Source: an uncultured Erysipelotrichaceae bacterium (GTDB lineage: Bacteria > Bacillota_I > Bacilli_A > Erysipelotrichales > Erysipelotrichaceae). Taken from it: a stretch of 24,914 nt of DNA. Location: assembly GCA_902803275.1 (NCBI GenBank), contig CADCPE010000074.1, forward strand, positions 1 through 24,914, written 5' to 3'. Of the stretch, positions 15,997 to 23,650 are shown one piece after another. Within the stretch, counting starts at the first letter, position 1; each line of letters begins with the position of its first letter. A program made the translations under genes and the position numbers. The notes beneath the pieces are model-generated. The model ran no database searches. It saw nothing but the letters and a program-made list of their open reading frames with translations, and was not told the DNA's origin.

Positions 15997-16835
15997 CCGA
16001 TCTCCCGGTGTTTTATATAGCACATGTATTTGTCTTTATAGTACTCATAAAGATAGATAGCCATGGTGACGCTGCGGTGCTGACCGCCGGTACAGCCGAT
16101 GCAGATAGTCAGGTGGCGCTTTTCCTCGTTATCGTAAGCCTTGAACATGAAATCCAGATATGACGTAACTTTCTTGATATAGCGCTGAGTCATTTTGGAA
16201 TTCAAGACGTAGTCTCTTACCGGTTTGTCTTTGCCGGTCTTGTGTTTGAGCTTGTCGACATAGAACGGATTATCCAACATCCTGACATCAAAGACGACAT
16301 CCGCATCATCAGGCACGCCGTTTTTGAAACCGAAGGATTCAAAAGTGATGGCCAGGTTGTTGTAGTCGTCATAGGCCATGATCCTGTCCATCTTTTCCTT
16401 GAGCTGCTTGGCATTCATATTGGAAGTATCAAGCACATGGACGTTCTTCTTCTTGTATTTGTTGATGATGTTCTTCTCGATCTCAAAAGCTTCTTCGATG
16501 GTCGAAGCCGTATTGGATATCACCAGAGGATGGACTCTTCTGGAGAACTTGTAGCGGTTGATGATCGTATCCTTGTTCGCATCAAGCAGGATCAGGGTCG
16601 AATCGAAGTTGGAATTATCCAATAGATTCGAGAAACGGTCAAGGTCACTCAAAACGACCGTCAGGGCGACGTTGTCATATTTGAATGAATTATCGTTTTC
16701 AATAAGTTCAATGAGGTCAGGTAAAAGCTCGGCCGGATACTGGTCTATACAGGTGAAACCCATATCTTCCATGATGTTGGAAGCAGTCGACTTGCCGGCT
16801 CCGGAAATACCACTTATAAGCACTAGTCTCTTCAT
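15993..16835 (-). CDS. rapZ: RNase adapter/nucleotide-binding protein RapZ
   Basis: A 280-residue RapZ (YvcJ) protein. It has a P-loop GISGAGKST (9-17) and the C-terminal RapZ domain with 'SFGFKNGVP', 'DVRMLDNPF' and the signature 'CIGCTGGQHRSV'. In enterobacteria RapZ steers RNase E to a small RNA controlling GlmS; in Firmicutes YvcJ hydrolyses GTP and influences competence and cell-wall metabolism. First gene of the rapZ-yvcK-whiA-SDR operon. The predicted transcription start coincides with the A of ATG 16835, with no Shine-Dalgarno. Confidence 0.96.
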   Translation of the reverse strand: MKRLVLISGISGAGKSTASNIMEDMGFTCIDQYPAELLPDLIELIENDNSFKYDNVALTVVLSDLDRFSNLLDNSNFDSTLILLDANKDTIINRYKFSRRVHPLVISNTASTIEEAFEIEKNIINKYKKKNVHVLDTSNMNAKQLKEKMDRIMAYDDYNNLAITFESFGFKNGVPDDADVVFDVRMLDNPFYVDKLKHKTGKDKPVRDYVLNSKMTQRYIKKVTSYLDFMFKAYDNEEKRHLTICIGCTGGQHRSVTMAIYLYEYYKDKYMCYIKHREIG

Positions 16836-16841
16836 GATTTA

Positions 16842-16850
16842 GTTATACCA
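16842..16850 (-). promoter_or_regulatory. Extended -10 promoter of the rapZ operon
   Basis: The minus strand reads TGGTATAAC, an extended -10 (TGn plus TATAAC). The predicted +1 at 16835 is the first base of rapZ. There is no good -35; that position instead carries the inverted repeat at 16865-16885. Confidence 0.55.
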
Positions 16851-16864
16851 CATTTTATGGTGTT

Positions 16865-16885
16865 TCACATCTGATTTTGATGTGA
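16865..16885. repeat. Inverted repeat upstream of rapZ, possible operator
   Basis: TCACATC (16865-16871) and GATGTGA (16879-16885) are perfect 7-base arms around 7 bases. No T-run follows on either side, which argues against a terminator. It overlaps the place where the -35 element of rapZ would be, so a regulator site is a fair reading; the factor is unknown. Confidence 0.4.
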
Positions 16886-16917
16886 TCGATGATCGTTTTT
16901 CGCTTTATATCCTTATA

Positions 16918-17391
16918 TCAGTTCTCATCTCTAAGCTCATACAGGATATCACGCAGTTCTGCAGCTCTTTCAAAATTCAGCTGTTTGGCGGCCTGTTTCA
17001 TCTCGGCCTCGATCGAAGCCAACAGCTTCTCTTTTTCCGCCTTGCTGTGTTTCTTCTTCTCGCGGTATTTCTTTGTCATCTCCTTGGTTTCTTTCGAATG
17101 GATGACTTCACTTATCTCCTTGACGATCGATCTAGGCGTGATATTATTCTCTTCGTTGTATTTTTCCTGAATGCCTCTTCTTCTGTTTGTTTCATCGATC
17201 GCGATCTTCATGGAATCGGTAATGCTGTCCGCATACATGATGACCCGGCCATTGACATTTCTGGCAGCTCGTCCGATGGTCTGGCTCAGAGATCTTGAGC
17301 TTCTAAGGAATCCTTCCTTGTCCGCATCAAGTATCGCAATAAGCGAAACTTCCGGGATATCCAGTCCTTCTCTTAACAGGTTGATGCCGAC
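16918..17391 (-). pseudogene. uvrB: uvrB, 3' part in shifted frame
   Basis: This frame carries the rest of UvrB after a one-base deletion: 'GINLLREGLDIPEV', then 'LIAILDADKEGFLRS' and 'IGRAARNVNGRVIMYADS' of helicase motifs V and VI, and the C-terminal UVR domain ending in 'FERAAELRDILYELRDEN' that binds UvrC. It stops at the normal UvrB end (TGA 16918). The earliest internal Met codon is at 17238, with no clear ribosome-binding site. Restoring one base at about 17391 gives a complete protein of about 657 residues. It lies 82 bp upstream of rapZ with no evident terminator. Confidence 0.85.
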
Positions 17392-18890
17392 AGCACATCG
17401 TATTTGCCCTCTCTAAGATCATGGATGATCTCGCTTCTTTCCAGAGTCTTGGTCTCATGGTGAAGATAGGCAACCTTGAAATTCTGCTTCTTGAAATAAT
17501 CCGTGAGATCTTCTGCCATCTTCACTGTCAGAGTCGTGACTAAAGTACGCTCATTGTTTTCAATGTTTTTCCTGATCTCTTCCATCAGATCATCGATCTG
17601 ACCGGAAGTCTTTCTGACTTCAACATGAGGGTCAAGCAGTCCGGTCGGACGGATCAGCTGCTCGACAGGCTTGCCTGAATGTTCAAGCTCATAGTCGCCA
17701 GGAGTTGCCGACATGTAGATGCGCGGAGCATTCAGCTCTTCCCATTCCTCAAAAGTCATCGGGCGGTTTTCCAAAGCGCTTGGCAGTCTGAAGCCATATT
17801 CAACCAGCGTCAGTTTCCTGGCGTGATCGCCGTTGTACATGCCTCTGATCTGCGGCAGGGAGACATGGGATTCATCGACCACGATCAGAAAATCATCCCC
17901 GAAATAGTCAAAAAGGTTGTACGGTCTTTCTCCCGGTACTCGATGGTCTATGTGCATGGCATAGTTCTCAATGCCTGAGCACATGCCCATTTCTCTCAAG
18001 GCTTCAATATCATAGCGGCAGCGCTGCTCCAGTCTTTCATATTCGACAGCCTTGCCCTTTTCCTTGAAATACTTGAGTCTTTCTTCAAGTTCGATCTCAA
18101 TGTTGTCACAGGCGATGTTGATATCTTTCTGATTTCTGGCATAGCCGGAAGCCGGGAAGAAAGAATAGACAGTATAGCCGTCCAGGACATTCTTGGTTAC
18201 CGGATCGATCTCGGTGATCCTTTCGATCTCCTCATCAAACATCTCGATGCGGATGATGAACTTATCCGTATGGCCTGGGCACACCTCGATAACATCGCCC
18301 TTCACTGAGAAGGTACCTCTTAATCTGTCGATATCATTGCGCTGATACTGCATGACTACCAGTCTCTTGATCAGATCCTGACGGTCGATCATTTCCCCGA
18401 CCTTCAAAGAGAAAAACATATCCTTGTAGTCTTTAGGATTGCTGCCGGCATAGATGCAGGCGACCGAAGCTACGACGATCACATCTCTTCTTTCCAAAAG
18501 CGAGTTATAAGCCGACATCCTGAGCATATCGATCTCATCGTTGGTCACGGCGTTTTTTTCAATATATGTATCAGTCTTAGGCATGTAGGCTTCAGGCTGA
18601 TAGAAATCAAAGTTCGAGATGAAATATTCAACCGCATTGTTTGGAAATAAAGCTTTGAATTCTGAATAAAGCTGCCCGGCCAGAGTCTTATTATGTGCAA
18701 AGACAAGCGTCGGCTTGTTTACCCTTTGGATGACGTTGGCGATCGTAAAAGTCTTGCCTGTACCGGTCGCACCTAAAAGGACCTGTTCATGCTTGCCCTC
18801 ATTCAGACCTTCGACCAGTTTGTTGATGGCTTCAGGCTGATCGCCGGTCGGCTTGTATTCAGATACAAGTTGAAATAATTTCTCTTCCAT
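17373..18890 (-). CDS. uvrB: Excinuclease ABC subunit UvrB, frameshifted
   Basis: The damage-verifying helicase-like subunit of nucleotide excision repair. This part holds the N-terminal helicase region with P-loop GATGTGKT (40-47), the beta-hairpin region, motif 'DESHVSLPQ' and 'YMSATPGDYE'. After 'LREGKYDVL' the frame is lost and ends in a short wrong tail (SASTC) at 17373; the expected continuation is VGINLLREGLD. On the minus strand the text reads GTGCTGTCGGC where GTGCTGGTCGGC is expected, so one G is missing at about 17391. ATG 18890 is preferred to ATG 18899/18896 because the TATAAT box overlaps those upstream codons and predicts +1 at 18891. Confidence 0.92.
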   Translation of the reverse strand: MEEKLFQLVSEYKPTGDQPEAINKLVEGLNEGKHEQVLLGATGTGKTFTIANVIQRVNKPTLVFAHNKTLAGQLYSEFKALFPNNAVEYFISNFDFYQPEAYMPKTDTYIEKNAVTNDEIDMLRMSAYNSLLERRDVIVVASVACIYAGSNPKDYKDMFFSLKVGEMIDRQDLIKRLVVMQYQRNDIDRLRGTFSVKGDVIEVCPGHTDKFIIRIEMFDEEIERITEIDPVTKNVLDGYTVYSFFPASGYARNQKDINIACDNIEIELEERLKYFKEKGKAVEYERLEQRCRYDIEALREMGMCSGIENYAMHIDHRVPGERPYNLFDYFGDDFLIVVDESHVSLPQIRGMYNGDHARKLTLVEYGFRLPSALENRPMTFEEWEELNAPRIYMSATPGDYELEHSGKPVEQLIRPTGLLDPHVEVRKTSGQIDDLMEEIRKNIENNERTLVTTLTVKMAEDLTDYFKKQNFKVAYLHHETKTLERSEIIHDLREGKYDVLSASTC

Positions 18891-18897
18891 ATTCATC

Positions 18898-18903
18898 ATT
18901 ATA
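18898..18903 (-). promoter_or_regulatory. -10 box of uvrB
   Basis: TATAAT on the minus strand; the predicted +1 at 18891 is one base before ATG 18890. A weak -35 candidate, TTGCGG, lies 16 bases upstream. No clear SOS box is visible. Confidence 0.5.
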
Positions 18904-19140
18904 ATCCAGGATCAGGCAACCGCAAAATGACATGCAATTATTGAATAGTGTTCTGTTTGTCAACTGTTTGATTAATTGAAGTGATGTGAGAAAAGCCTTG
19001 GATGCAGACGCAAGACAATCCGTCACATAAAAGCACCGGCATGAACCGGTGCTGGTCTATAAATCGAGCTGACTTCTTTTCTTAATGATCGATTCCTGTT
19101 ACAGGCAAAGAGTAATGCCTTTTATGCAGATAAGAACATT
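18904..19140. other. Intergenic stretch with several hairpins, no gene seen
   Basis: Between uvrB and the small membrane protein I see no convincing coding frame. It holds a strong inverted repeat AGCACCGG-6-CCGGTGCT (19032-19053; on the minus strand it runs into TTTTAT, so it could be a weak terminator), an 11-base palindrome CCTGTTACAGG (19095-19105), and a small hairpin AGGCA...TGCCT (19103-19120). A TTGACA element occurs on the minus strand near 18954-18959. A small RNA is possible but not shown. Confidence 0.35.
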
Positions 19141-19167
19141 AAAAAAGATGATCATATTGTGATCATC
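19141..19167 (-). terminator. Terminator of the small membrane protein gene
   Basis: On the minus strand GATGATCA and TGATCATC form an 8-bp stem around 5 bases, followed by TTTTTT (19146-19141), 31 bases after the stop codon. Confidence 0.8.
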
Positions 19168-19197
19168 CTTTCAAAAGATATTGTTTTTGAAGTTCTA

Positions 19198-19914
19198 TTA
19201 TTCTTCAGTCGCAACGCCTGAGACACCATCCTGTTTAGCACAGGTCTTGCACAGTCTGACGCGGTTATTGGCGATGGCTTGCTCAACGGTACCATAAGTA
19301 AGTGTTTCGGTACGGTTTAAATGTGAACAGTCATCATGCGTATGATAAACCTTGCCAAATGTTGTCCAGTAAACTGTCTTTCCGCCTAAAGTATTCTGCG
19401 CAGCCTGCAGCTGTTCGGAAGAAACCGGATTGAAATCGTAAGATGCAACACCGCCGATCATCAGACAGATAACGGCCGCAACTGTAGCGATGGTCTTGGT
19501 CTTTTTATCGGCATTCTTGTCTGTCAAAGCCAGGATCGCAAACGGTACGAAGGCAACAGAGGCAACGATGACGCCCATGTTGTTCCACAGCCAGAATTTA
19601 GTCTTGTTCTTTTCGGAGATAGGATCGATGTGGTTGGCTTTCTTCCATAACTGCGAACCGATGATGACGCAGATAAGATCCAGTACCAGGAAACAGATCA
19701 GCTGCCAGATCTGCGGCATAAACTGCAGGTCGAGTTTGCCAAGATATACCATCAGAGCACAGATTTCCAGTGCAAATGCCAAAACCCAAAGAACAATAGC
19801 CCACACGCGCAGCGGTCCGGCATTGCCTACCGGTTTTGCTTCCTTGCGCTTCTGCGTAGTTGTTGACACTTCGCTGTCAGCTGCAACATATTTTTTCTTT
19901 TTCTTTTCAGCCAT
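19198..19914 (-). CDS. Small membrane protein with His/Cys-rich C-terminal tail
   Basis: Function not recognised. The 238-residue protein starts with a lysine-rich cytoplasmic stretch (MAEKKKKKY), then about four hydrophobic helices (roughly 35-58, 66-88, 110-130 and 143-162). The C-terminal segment (about 180-232) reads 'GKVYHTHDDCSHLN', then 'YGTVEQAIANNRVRLCKTCAK'. His/Cys spacing of this kind resembles short Ada-like metal-binding tails seen in many secreted or membrane Firmicutes proteins, so a bound metal is a reasonable guess. It has a strong AGGAGGA ribosome-binding site and its own terminator, so it is a single-gene unit. Two TATAAT boxes lie upstream. Confidence 0.75.
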   Translation of the reverse strand: MAEKKKKKYVAADSEVSTTTQKRKEAKPVGNAGPLRVWAIVLWVLAFALEICALMVYLGKLDLQFMPQIWQLICFLVLDLICVIIGSQLWKKANHIDPISEKNKTKFWLWNNMGVIVASVAFVPFAILALTDKNADKKTKTIATVAAVICLMIGGVASYDFNPVSSEQLQAAQNTLGGKTVYWTTFGKVYHTHDDCSHLNRTETLTYGTVEQAIANNRVRLCKTCAKQDGVSGVATEE

Positions 19915-19931
19915 AGATTATCCTCCTATTG

Positions 19932-19966
19932 ATTATATGTAATAAGTTTTCTATGAATTAATTATA
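19932..19966 (-). promoter_or_regulatory. Two tandem -10 boxes upstream of the membrane protein gene
   Basis: Minus-strand TATAAT occurs at 19937-19932 and again at 19966-19961. The first would start transcription at about 19925, right at the Shine-Dalgarno; the second about 30 bases earlier. Neither has a clear -35. Confidence 0.35.
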
Positions 19967-19986
19967 GATCAATTTTCAATCAATGT

Positions 19987-20799
19987 TTAGATGTCAAGAA
20001 AATCTTTACGGTAGTTAACATTGAAATACTCCGCCAGGTTTTTAAGATCTTCGTCAGTGATCGGATTGATGATCTTCCTTTCGCCGATGATGTTGTAGAT
20101 CATGGCGGCCTTCTCGACTGTTTCTACCAGGCCGAAGGCCTCATCAAGCGAAGAACCGACGCCATATATTCCGTGATTTGGCCAGATCACGATCCGATAC
20201 TGTTTCATCTTTTCGGCCGTCGCCTCGCCGATCTCGTTGGTGCCGCAGACCATCCAAGGCAAAGTGCCGATGCCATCAGGGAAAACGATGATGCATTCGT
20301 TGTTCATCTTCCAGATCGTCCTGGTGAATTCACGGTCACTGATCGGGTGAATGAAAGTCATGGCCATGATGTTCTGGGGATGCGTGTGAAGGACTACTCT
20401 GTTGCTTGGATCGACTGAAAGCCTGGCGATATGCGACATCAGATGTGCCGGTGTTTCACTGGTGAATTTCCCTCCGTCTTTAAAGCCCCACATGAGCTCA
20501 GATGTGCTCCCGTCTTCCTTTATGCGGATGATGCCCAGGTTGTTTTCCGGATCATCTTCGCAGTTCTTGAAATACTTGCCGGTACCGGTCATCAGAAAAT
20601 ATCTGCCGGCAAGTTTCTTCGCATCAAAACCCAGCGGCAATTCTCTGATCACTTCATCTATCTCATATTCCTTTACTTCTTCATCACTTAGAAGATATGA
20701 TATGTTGCCGCCGTTTCGCTCGTCCCAGCCAAGACGATACATGTTGGAAGTCGTCTTGACGAATTCCTTGAGAAACGGTGCATTCATTATGTTTTTCAT
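19987..20799 (-). CDS. rhaD: L-rhamnulose-1-phosphate aldolase
   Basis: A zinc class II aldolase splitting L-rhamnulose 1-phosphate into dihydroxyacetone phosphate and L-lactaldehyde. Of 270 residues, catalytic Glu115 ('TSETPAH') and zinc ligands His138, His140 ('LHTHPQN') and His209 ('WPNHGIYG') are almost at Escherichia coli RhaD positions 117, 141, 143 and 212. 'GWDERNGGN' and 'FPDGIGTLPWMV' also match RhaD rather than FucA or AraD. ATG 20799 is preferred to ATG 20817, since the TATAAT at 20822-20827 predicts +1 at about 20815, downstream of the first ATG, and AAGG lies before the second. No rhaA, rhaB or transporter is next to it. Confidence 0.9.
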   Translation of the reverse strand: MKNIMNAPFLKEFVKTTSNMYRLGWDERNGGNISYLLSDEEVKEYEIDEVIRELPLGFDAKKLAGRYFLMTGTGKYFKNCEDDPENNLGIIRIKEDGSTSELMWGFKDGGKFTSETPAHLMSHIARLSVDPSNRVVLHTHPQNIMAMTFIHPISDREFTRTIWKMNNECIIVFPDGIGTLPWMVCGTNEIGEATAEKMKQYRIVIWPNHGIYGVGSSLDEAFGLVETVEKAAMIYNIIGERKIINPITDEDLKNLAEYFNVNYRKDFLDI

Positions 20800-20821
20800 A
20801 GTTTTTTCCGCCTTCATCCTT

Positions 20822-20827
20822 ATTATA
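20822..20827 (-). promoter_or_regulatory. -10 box of rhaD
   Basis: Perfect TATAAT on the minus strand; +1 about 20815, with a short leader of about 16 bases to ATG 20799. A partial -35 (TTTCCA) lies 17 bases upstream. The 45-63 bp rhaD/pepC gap must also hold the pepC promoter (TATGAT at 20833-20838 is a candidate). Confidence 0.45.
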
Positions 20828-20862
20828 TGATGTATGATAGTTGATGGAAAGAAGGAAAAAGT

Positions 20863-22197
20863 ATGGCTAAATTTGAAACAATCAGTGAAAAGAAACTGGC
20901 TCAGTTAAACAAGGATTATCTTGCGGACAACGAAGCCAGGATCATCAGAAACGCCTTAACCGAAAACGACATCTCAAAGATCTCGAGAAGATTCGAAGCC
21001 AAGCAGGACAACCCGAATCTCTTCTCGATCGATATCAAGACCCTTCCGGTCACCGATCAGGAAAGATCCGGAAGATGTTGGCTGTTCTCGTCAATGACGA
21101 TCTTAAGAGAGATGCTCGCAAAGAAATACAAGATCAAGGATCAGTTTGAACTGTCACAGAACTACATCGCTTTCTATGACAAGCTCGAAAAAACAAACTA
21201 CTTCCTGGAATCGATGCTGGCGGAAGCAGATAAACCGTTAAACGATGAAACAGTAAGATACCTCCTGCAGGTCGCGATCGGTGACGGTGGACAGTGGGAC
21301 ATGATGGTATCGCTGGTCAAGAAATATGGCATCTGTCCAAAGACCGCCATGCCCGAGACCTTCCAGTCCTCGCATACCGCAGCCATGAACAAGATCCTCA
21401 ACAGAAGGCTGAGAAAATTCGCGGCTGACATCAGAAAAACCGCTGATCTCAAAGAAAGAAAAGACCTGAAGGACGAATGTCTTAAGCAGTGCTACGGATT
21501 GCTGTGTGACTGCTTTGGCGTCCCGCCTAAATCATTCACCTTTGAATTCTACGACACCAAAGACAAGTATCATGCCTATTATGATGTCACACCAAAGGAA
21601 ATGTATGAAAAATACCTTGGTACAGACCTTGATGACTATGTCGGTATCATCAACGGTCCAACCAAAGACAAGCCGTTTTATCAGACATATACGGTCAAAT
21701 ATCTGGGCAATGTTGCCGGAACTGAAAATGAAGTCTTCTTCCTCAACCTGCCGATCAAAGATTTCAAGGATCTGATCCTCAAACAGCTAAAGGACGGCAA
21801 GATCGTCTGGTTTGGCTGTGACTGCGGCAAGGATGGCGATCGTGAACACGGTCTTTGGGACGACATGGCCTTTGATTATCAGAATACTCTGAAGGTCGAT
21901 CAGACGATGTCCAAGGAAGACATGCTGGATTCAAGGGAATCGGCCATGAACCATGCCATGGTCTTCACCGGCGTCAATCTTGTAAACAATAAACCTAACC
22001 GCTGGAAGATCGAAAACTCCTGGGGTGAAAAAGCAGGCATCAAGGGCTACTATATCTGTTCTGATACCTGGTTCGATCAGTATGTCTATGAAGCTGTCGT
22101 CGAAAAGAAATATCTGAACAAGAAACAGCTTGCTGCACTAAAGAAAAAACCGATCGTTCTTGATCCATGGGATCCGTTCGGTTCTCTGGCTGACTGA
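20863..22197 (+). CDS. pepC: Aminopeptidase C (bleomycin hydrolase family, C1B)
   Basis: A cytosolic papain-fold cysteine aminopeptidase that trims peptides, normally a hexameric barrel. The 444-residue length matches the family. The catalytic triad is clear: Cys72 in 'RSGRCWLFSS', His364 in 'AMNHAMVFTG' and Asn385 in 'ENSWGE'. No signal peptide is present. ATG 20863 has AGAAGGA nearby. It is single-gene, closed by a terminator at 22202. Confidence 0.95.
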   Translation: MAKFETISEKKLAQLNKDYLADNEARIIRNALTENDISKISRRFEAKQDNPNLFSIDIKTLPVTDQERSGRCWLFSSMTILREMLAKKYKIKDQFELSQNYIAFYDKLEKTNYFLESMLAEADKPLNDETVRYLLQVAIGDGGQWDMMVSLVKKYGICPKTAMPETFQSSHTAAMNKILNRRLRKFAADIRKTADLKERKDLKDECLKQCYGLLCDCFGVPPKSFTFEFYDTKDKYHAYYDVTPKEMYEKYLGTDLDDYVGIINGPTKDKPFYQTYTVKYLGNVAGTENEVFFLNLPIKDFKDLILKQLKDGKIVWFGCDCGKDGDREHGLWDDMAFDYQNTLKVDQTMSKEDMLDSRESAMNHAMVFTGVNLVNNKPNRWKIENSWGEKAGIKGYYICSDTWFDQYVYEAVVEKKYLNKKQLAALKKKPIVLDPWDPFGSLAD

Positions 22198-22201
22198 TCA
22201 G

Positions 22202-22227
22202 GGTTCTGCATCTGCAGAGCCTTTTTT
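22202..22227 (+). terminator. pepC intrinsic terminator
   Basis: GGTTCTGC (22202-22209) and GCAGAGCC (22214-22221) pair around ATCT (one G-T pair), followed by six T's. Confidence 0.9.
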
Positions 22228-22279
22228 ATTGCCTTGCGAATTGCATATATTAAAATTTAGTTATACGAGGGAAACAGTT

Positions 22280-23464
22280 ATGCAATACAGAAAAGACAAA
22301 CACGGTGAAAACATTTCCGTACTGGGATACGGCTGCATGCGCTTCACCAGCAGAAACGGCAAGATCGATATCGATAAGACCGAGACCGAGATCATGGAAG
22401 CTTATCGCAATGGTGTCAACTATTATGACACGGCCTATATGTATCCGGGAAGTGAAGCAGCTCTGGGACTGATCCTGGAAAGGAACGCAATCAGGGATAA
22501 GGTCAATATTGCCACCAAGCTTCCGCAGTATATGATCTTTTCCAGGAAGGATCTTGATAACTACTTCAGTGAAGAACTAAGCAGACTCAGGACTGACCAC
22601 GTGGATTACTATCTCATGCATCATATGACGGATTTTGTGCAATGGGAAAAGCTGAAGAAGATCGGGATCGAAGAATGGATCATAGAAAAGAAAGAGAAAG
22701 GTCAGATCAGAAACATCGGCTTTTCATATCACGGCAACAGCGAGATGTTCATCAAGATCCTGGAAGATTATGACTGGGACTTTGCGCAGATCCAGTATAA
22801 CTATCTCGATGAGAATACGCAGGCCGGCCGAAAGGGTCTTGATAGGGCTGGCGAACTGGGGATCCCGATCATCATCATGGAACCATTAAGAGGAGGCAAG
22901 CTTGTAAACATGCTTCCGGAAAAGGCCAAGGAGCTCATCAAAAACAACAAGCGTGGTTACTCCGCTGCCGAATGGGGCTTCAGATGGCTGTTCAACCAGA
23001 AGAATGTCACGGTCATTCTTTCCGGGATGAATTCCCTGGATATGGTCAAAGAAAACTGCCGCATCGCCGATACAAGTCAGATCGATTCCTTTACCAAGGA
23101 AGATTTTGAACTGATTGAAGATATCATCAAGGAGATCAAAGCCAAAGAGAAAGTCGGCTGTACAGGCTGCCGCTATTGCATGCCTTGCGTCAAAGGCATC
23201 GATATCCCGGGAACTTTCAACGCCTATAACCGCATGTATACCGAATCCAAGCATGACGGCAGATTCCAGTATGCACAGGCTGTTGCCTTAAGAAAAGATG
23301 TGACTTTCGCTACAGCCTGCATCAAGTGCGGCAAATGCGAACAGCACTGCCCGCAATCCATCCCGATCAGAGAAAAACTGGTTGAAGCCGATAAGGCCCT
23401 AAGACCTTTGCCATACAGGATCGGCATCAATCTTGCCAGAACATTCCTTTTAAGAAAAAAGTAA
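22280..23464 (+). CDS. Aldo/keto reductase with C-terminal 4Fe-4S ferredoxin domain
   Basis: A 394-residue oxidoreductase. The TIM-barrel part (about 1-290) carries the aldo/keto reductase tetrad candidates Asp50, Tyr55, Lys80 and His114/115 ('YLMHHM'), and 'IRNIGFSYHG'. The C-terminal part has eight cysteines in ferredoxin-like spacing: 294, 297, 300, 303 ('CTGCRYCMPC') and 347, 350, 353, 357 ('CIKCGKCEQHCP'), suited to two 4Fe-4S clusters. Such fusions are common in anaerobes; the substrate is unknown. ATG 22280 has GAGGG upstream; the in-frame ATG at 22160 lies inside pepC and before the pepC terminator, so it is rejected. The 186 bases after it (23465-23650) are AT-rich with no clear terminator. 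Confidence 0.92.
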   Translation: MQYRKDKHGENISVLGYGCMRFTSRNGKIDIDKTETEIMEAYRNGVNYYDTAYMYPGSEAALGLILERNAIRDKVNIATKLPQYMIFSRKDLDNYFSEELSRLRTDHVDYYLMHHMTDFVQWEKLKKIGIEEWIIEKKEKGQIRNIGFSYHGNSEMFIKILEDYDWDFAQIQYNYLDENTQAGRKGLDRAGELGIPIIIMEPLRGGKLVNMLPEKAKELIKNNKRGYSAAEWGFRWLFNQKNVTVILSGMNSLDMVKENCRIADTSQIDSFTKEDFELIEDIIKEIKAKEKVGCTGCRYCMPCVKGIDIPGTFNAYNRMYTESKHDGRFQYAQAVALRKDVTFATACIKCGKCEQHCPQSIPIREKLVEADKALRPLPYRIGINLARTFLLRKK

Positions 23465-23650
23465 TCACGATCATTAATGAAAACATTATGGAAATTATCT
23501 AAAGAAGCAATACGCTATATCACTTTGCTCCATTATTAATAGAAGAGGCTCAAGAGAAATTGTTTCAGGAATGTTAAAACGGAAATTTAAGAGAAACGTA
23601 TAGACTTATATACCCCAGATTTATCAGAATAATGTTACATTATATTTGTA

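Noticed and set aside
18930..18960. A DinR/LexA SOS box upstream of uvrB (GAAC...TTC on the minus strand)
   Set aside because: The second half-site is one base short of GAAC-N4-GTTC, so it does not meet the consensus.
22160..22279. An upstream in-frame extension of the aldo/keto reductase
   Set aside because: It would begin inside pepC and cross the pepC terminator; the family N-terminus fits the ATG at 22280 with a GAGGG site.
23477..23539. A 20-codon ORF between the aldo/keto reductase and MATE genes
   Set aside because: Too short, with no ribosome-binding site and no recognisable similarity; likely chance in AT-rich DNA.
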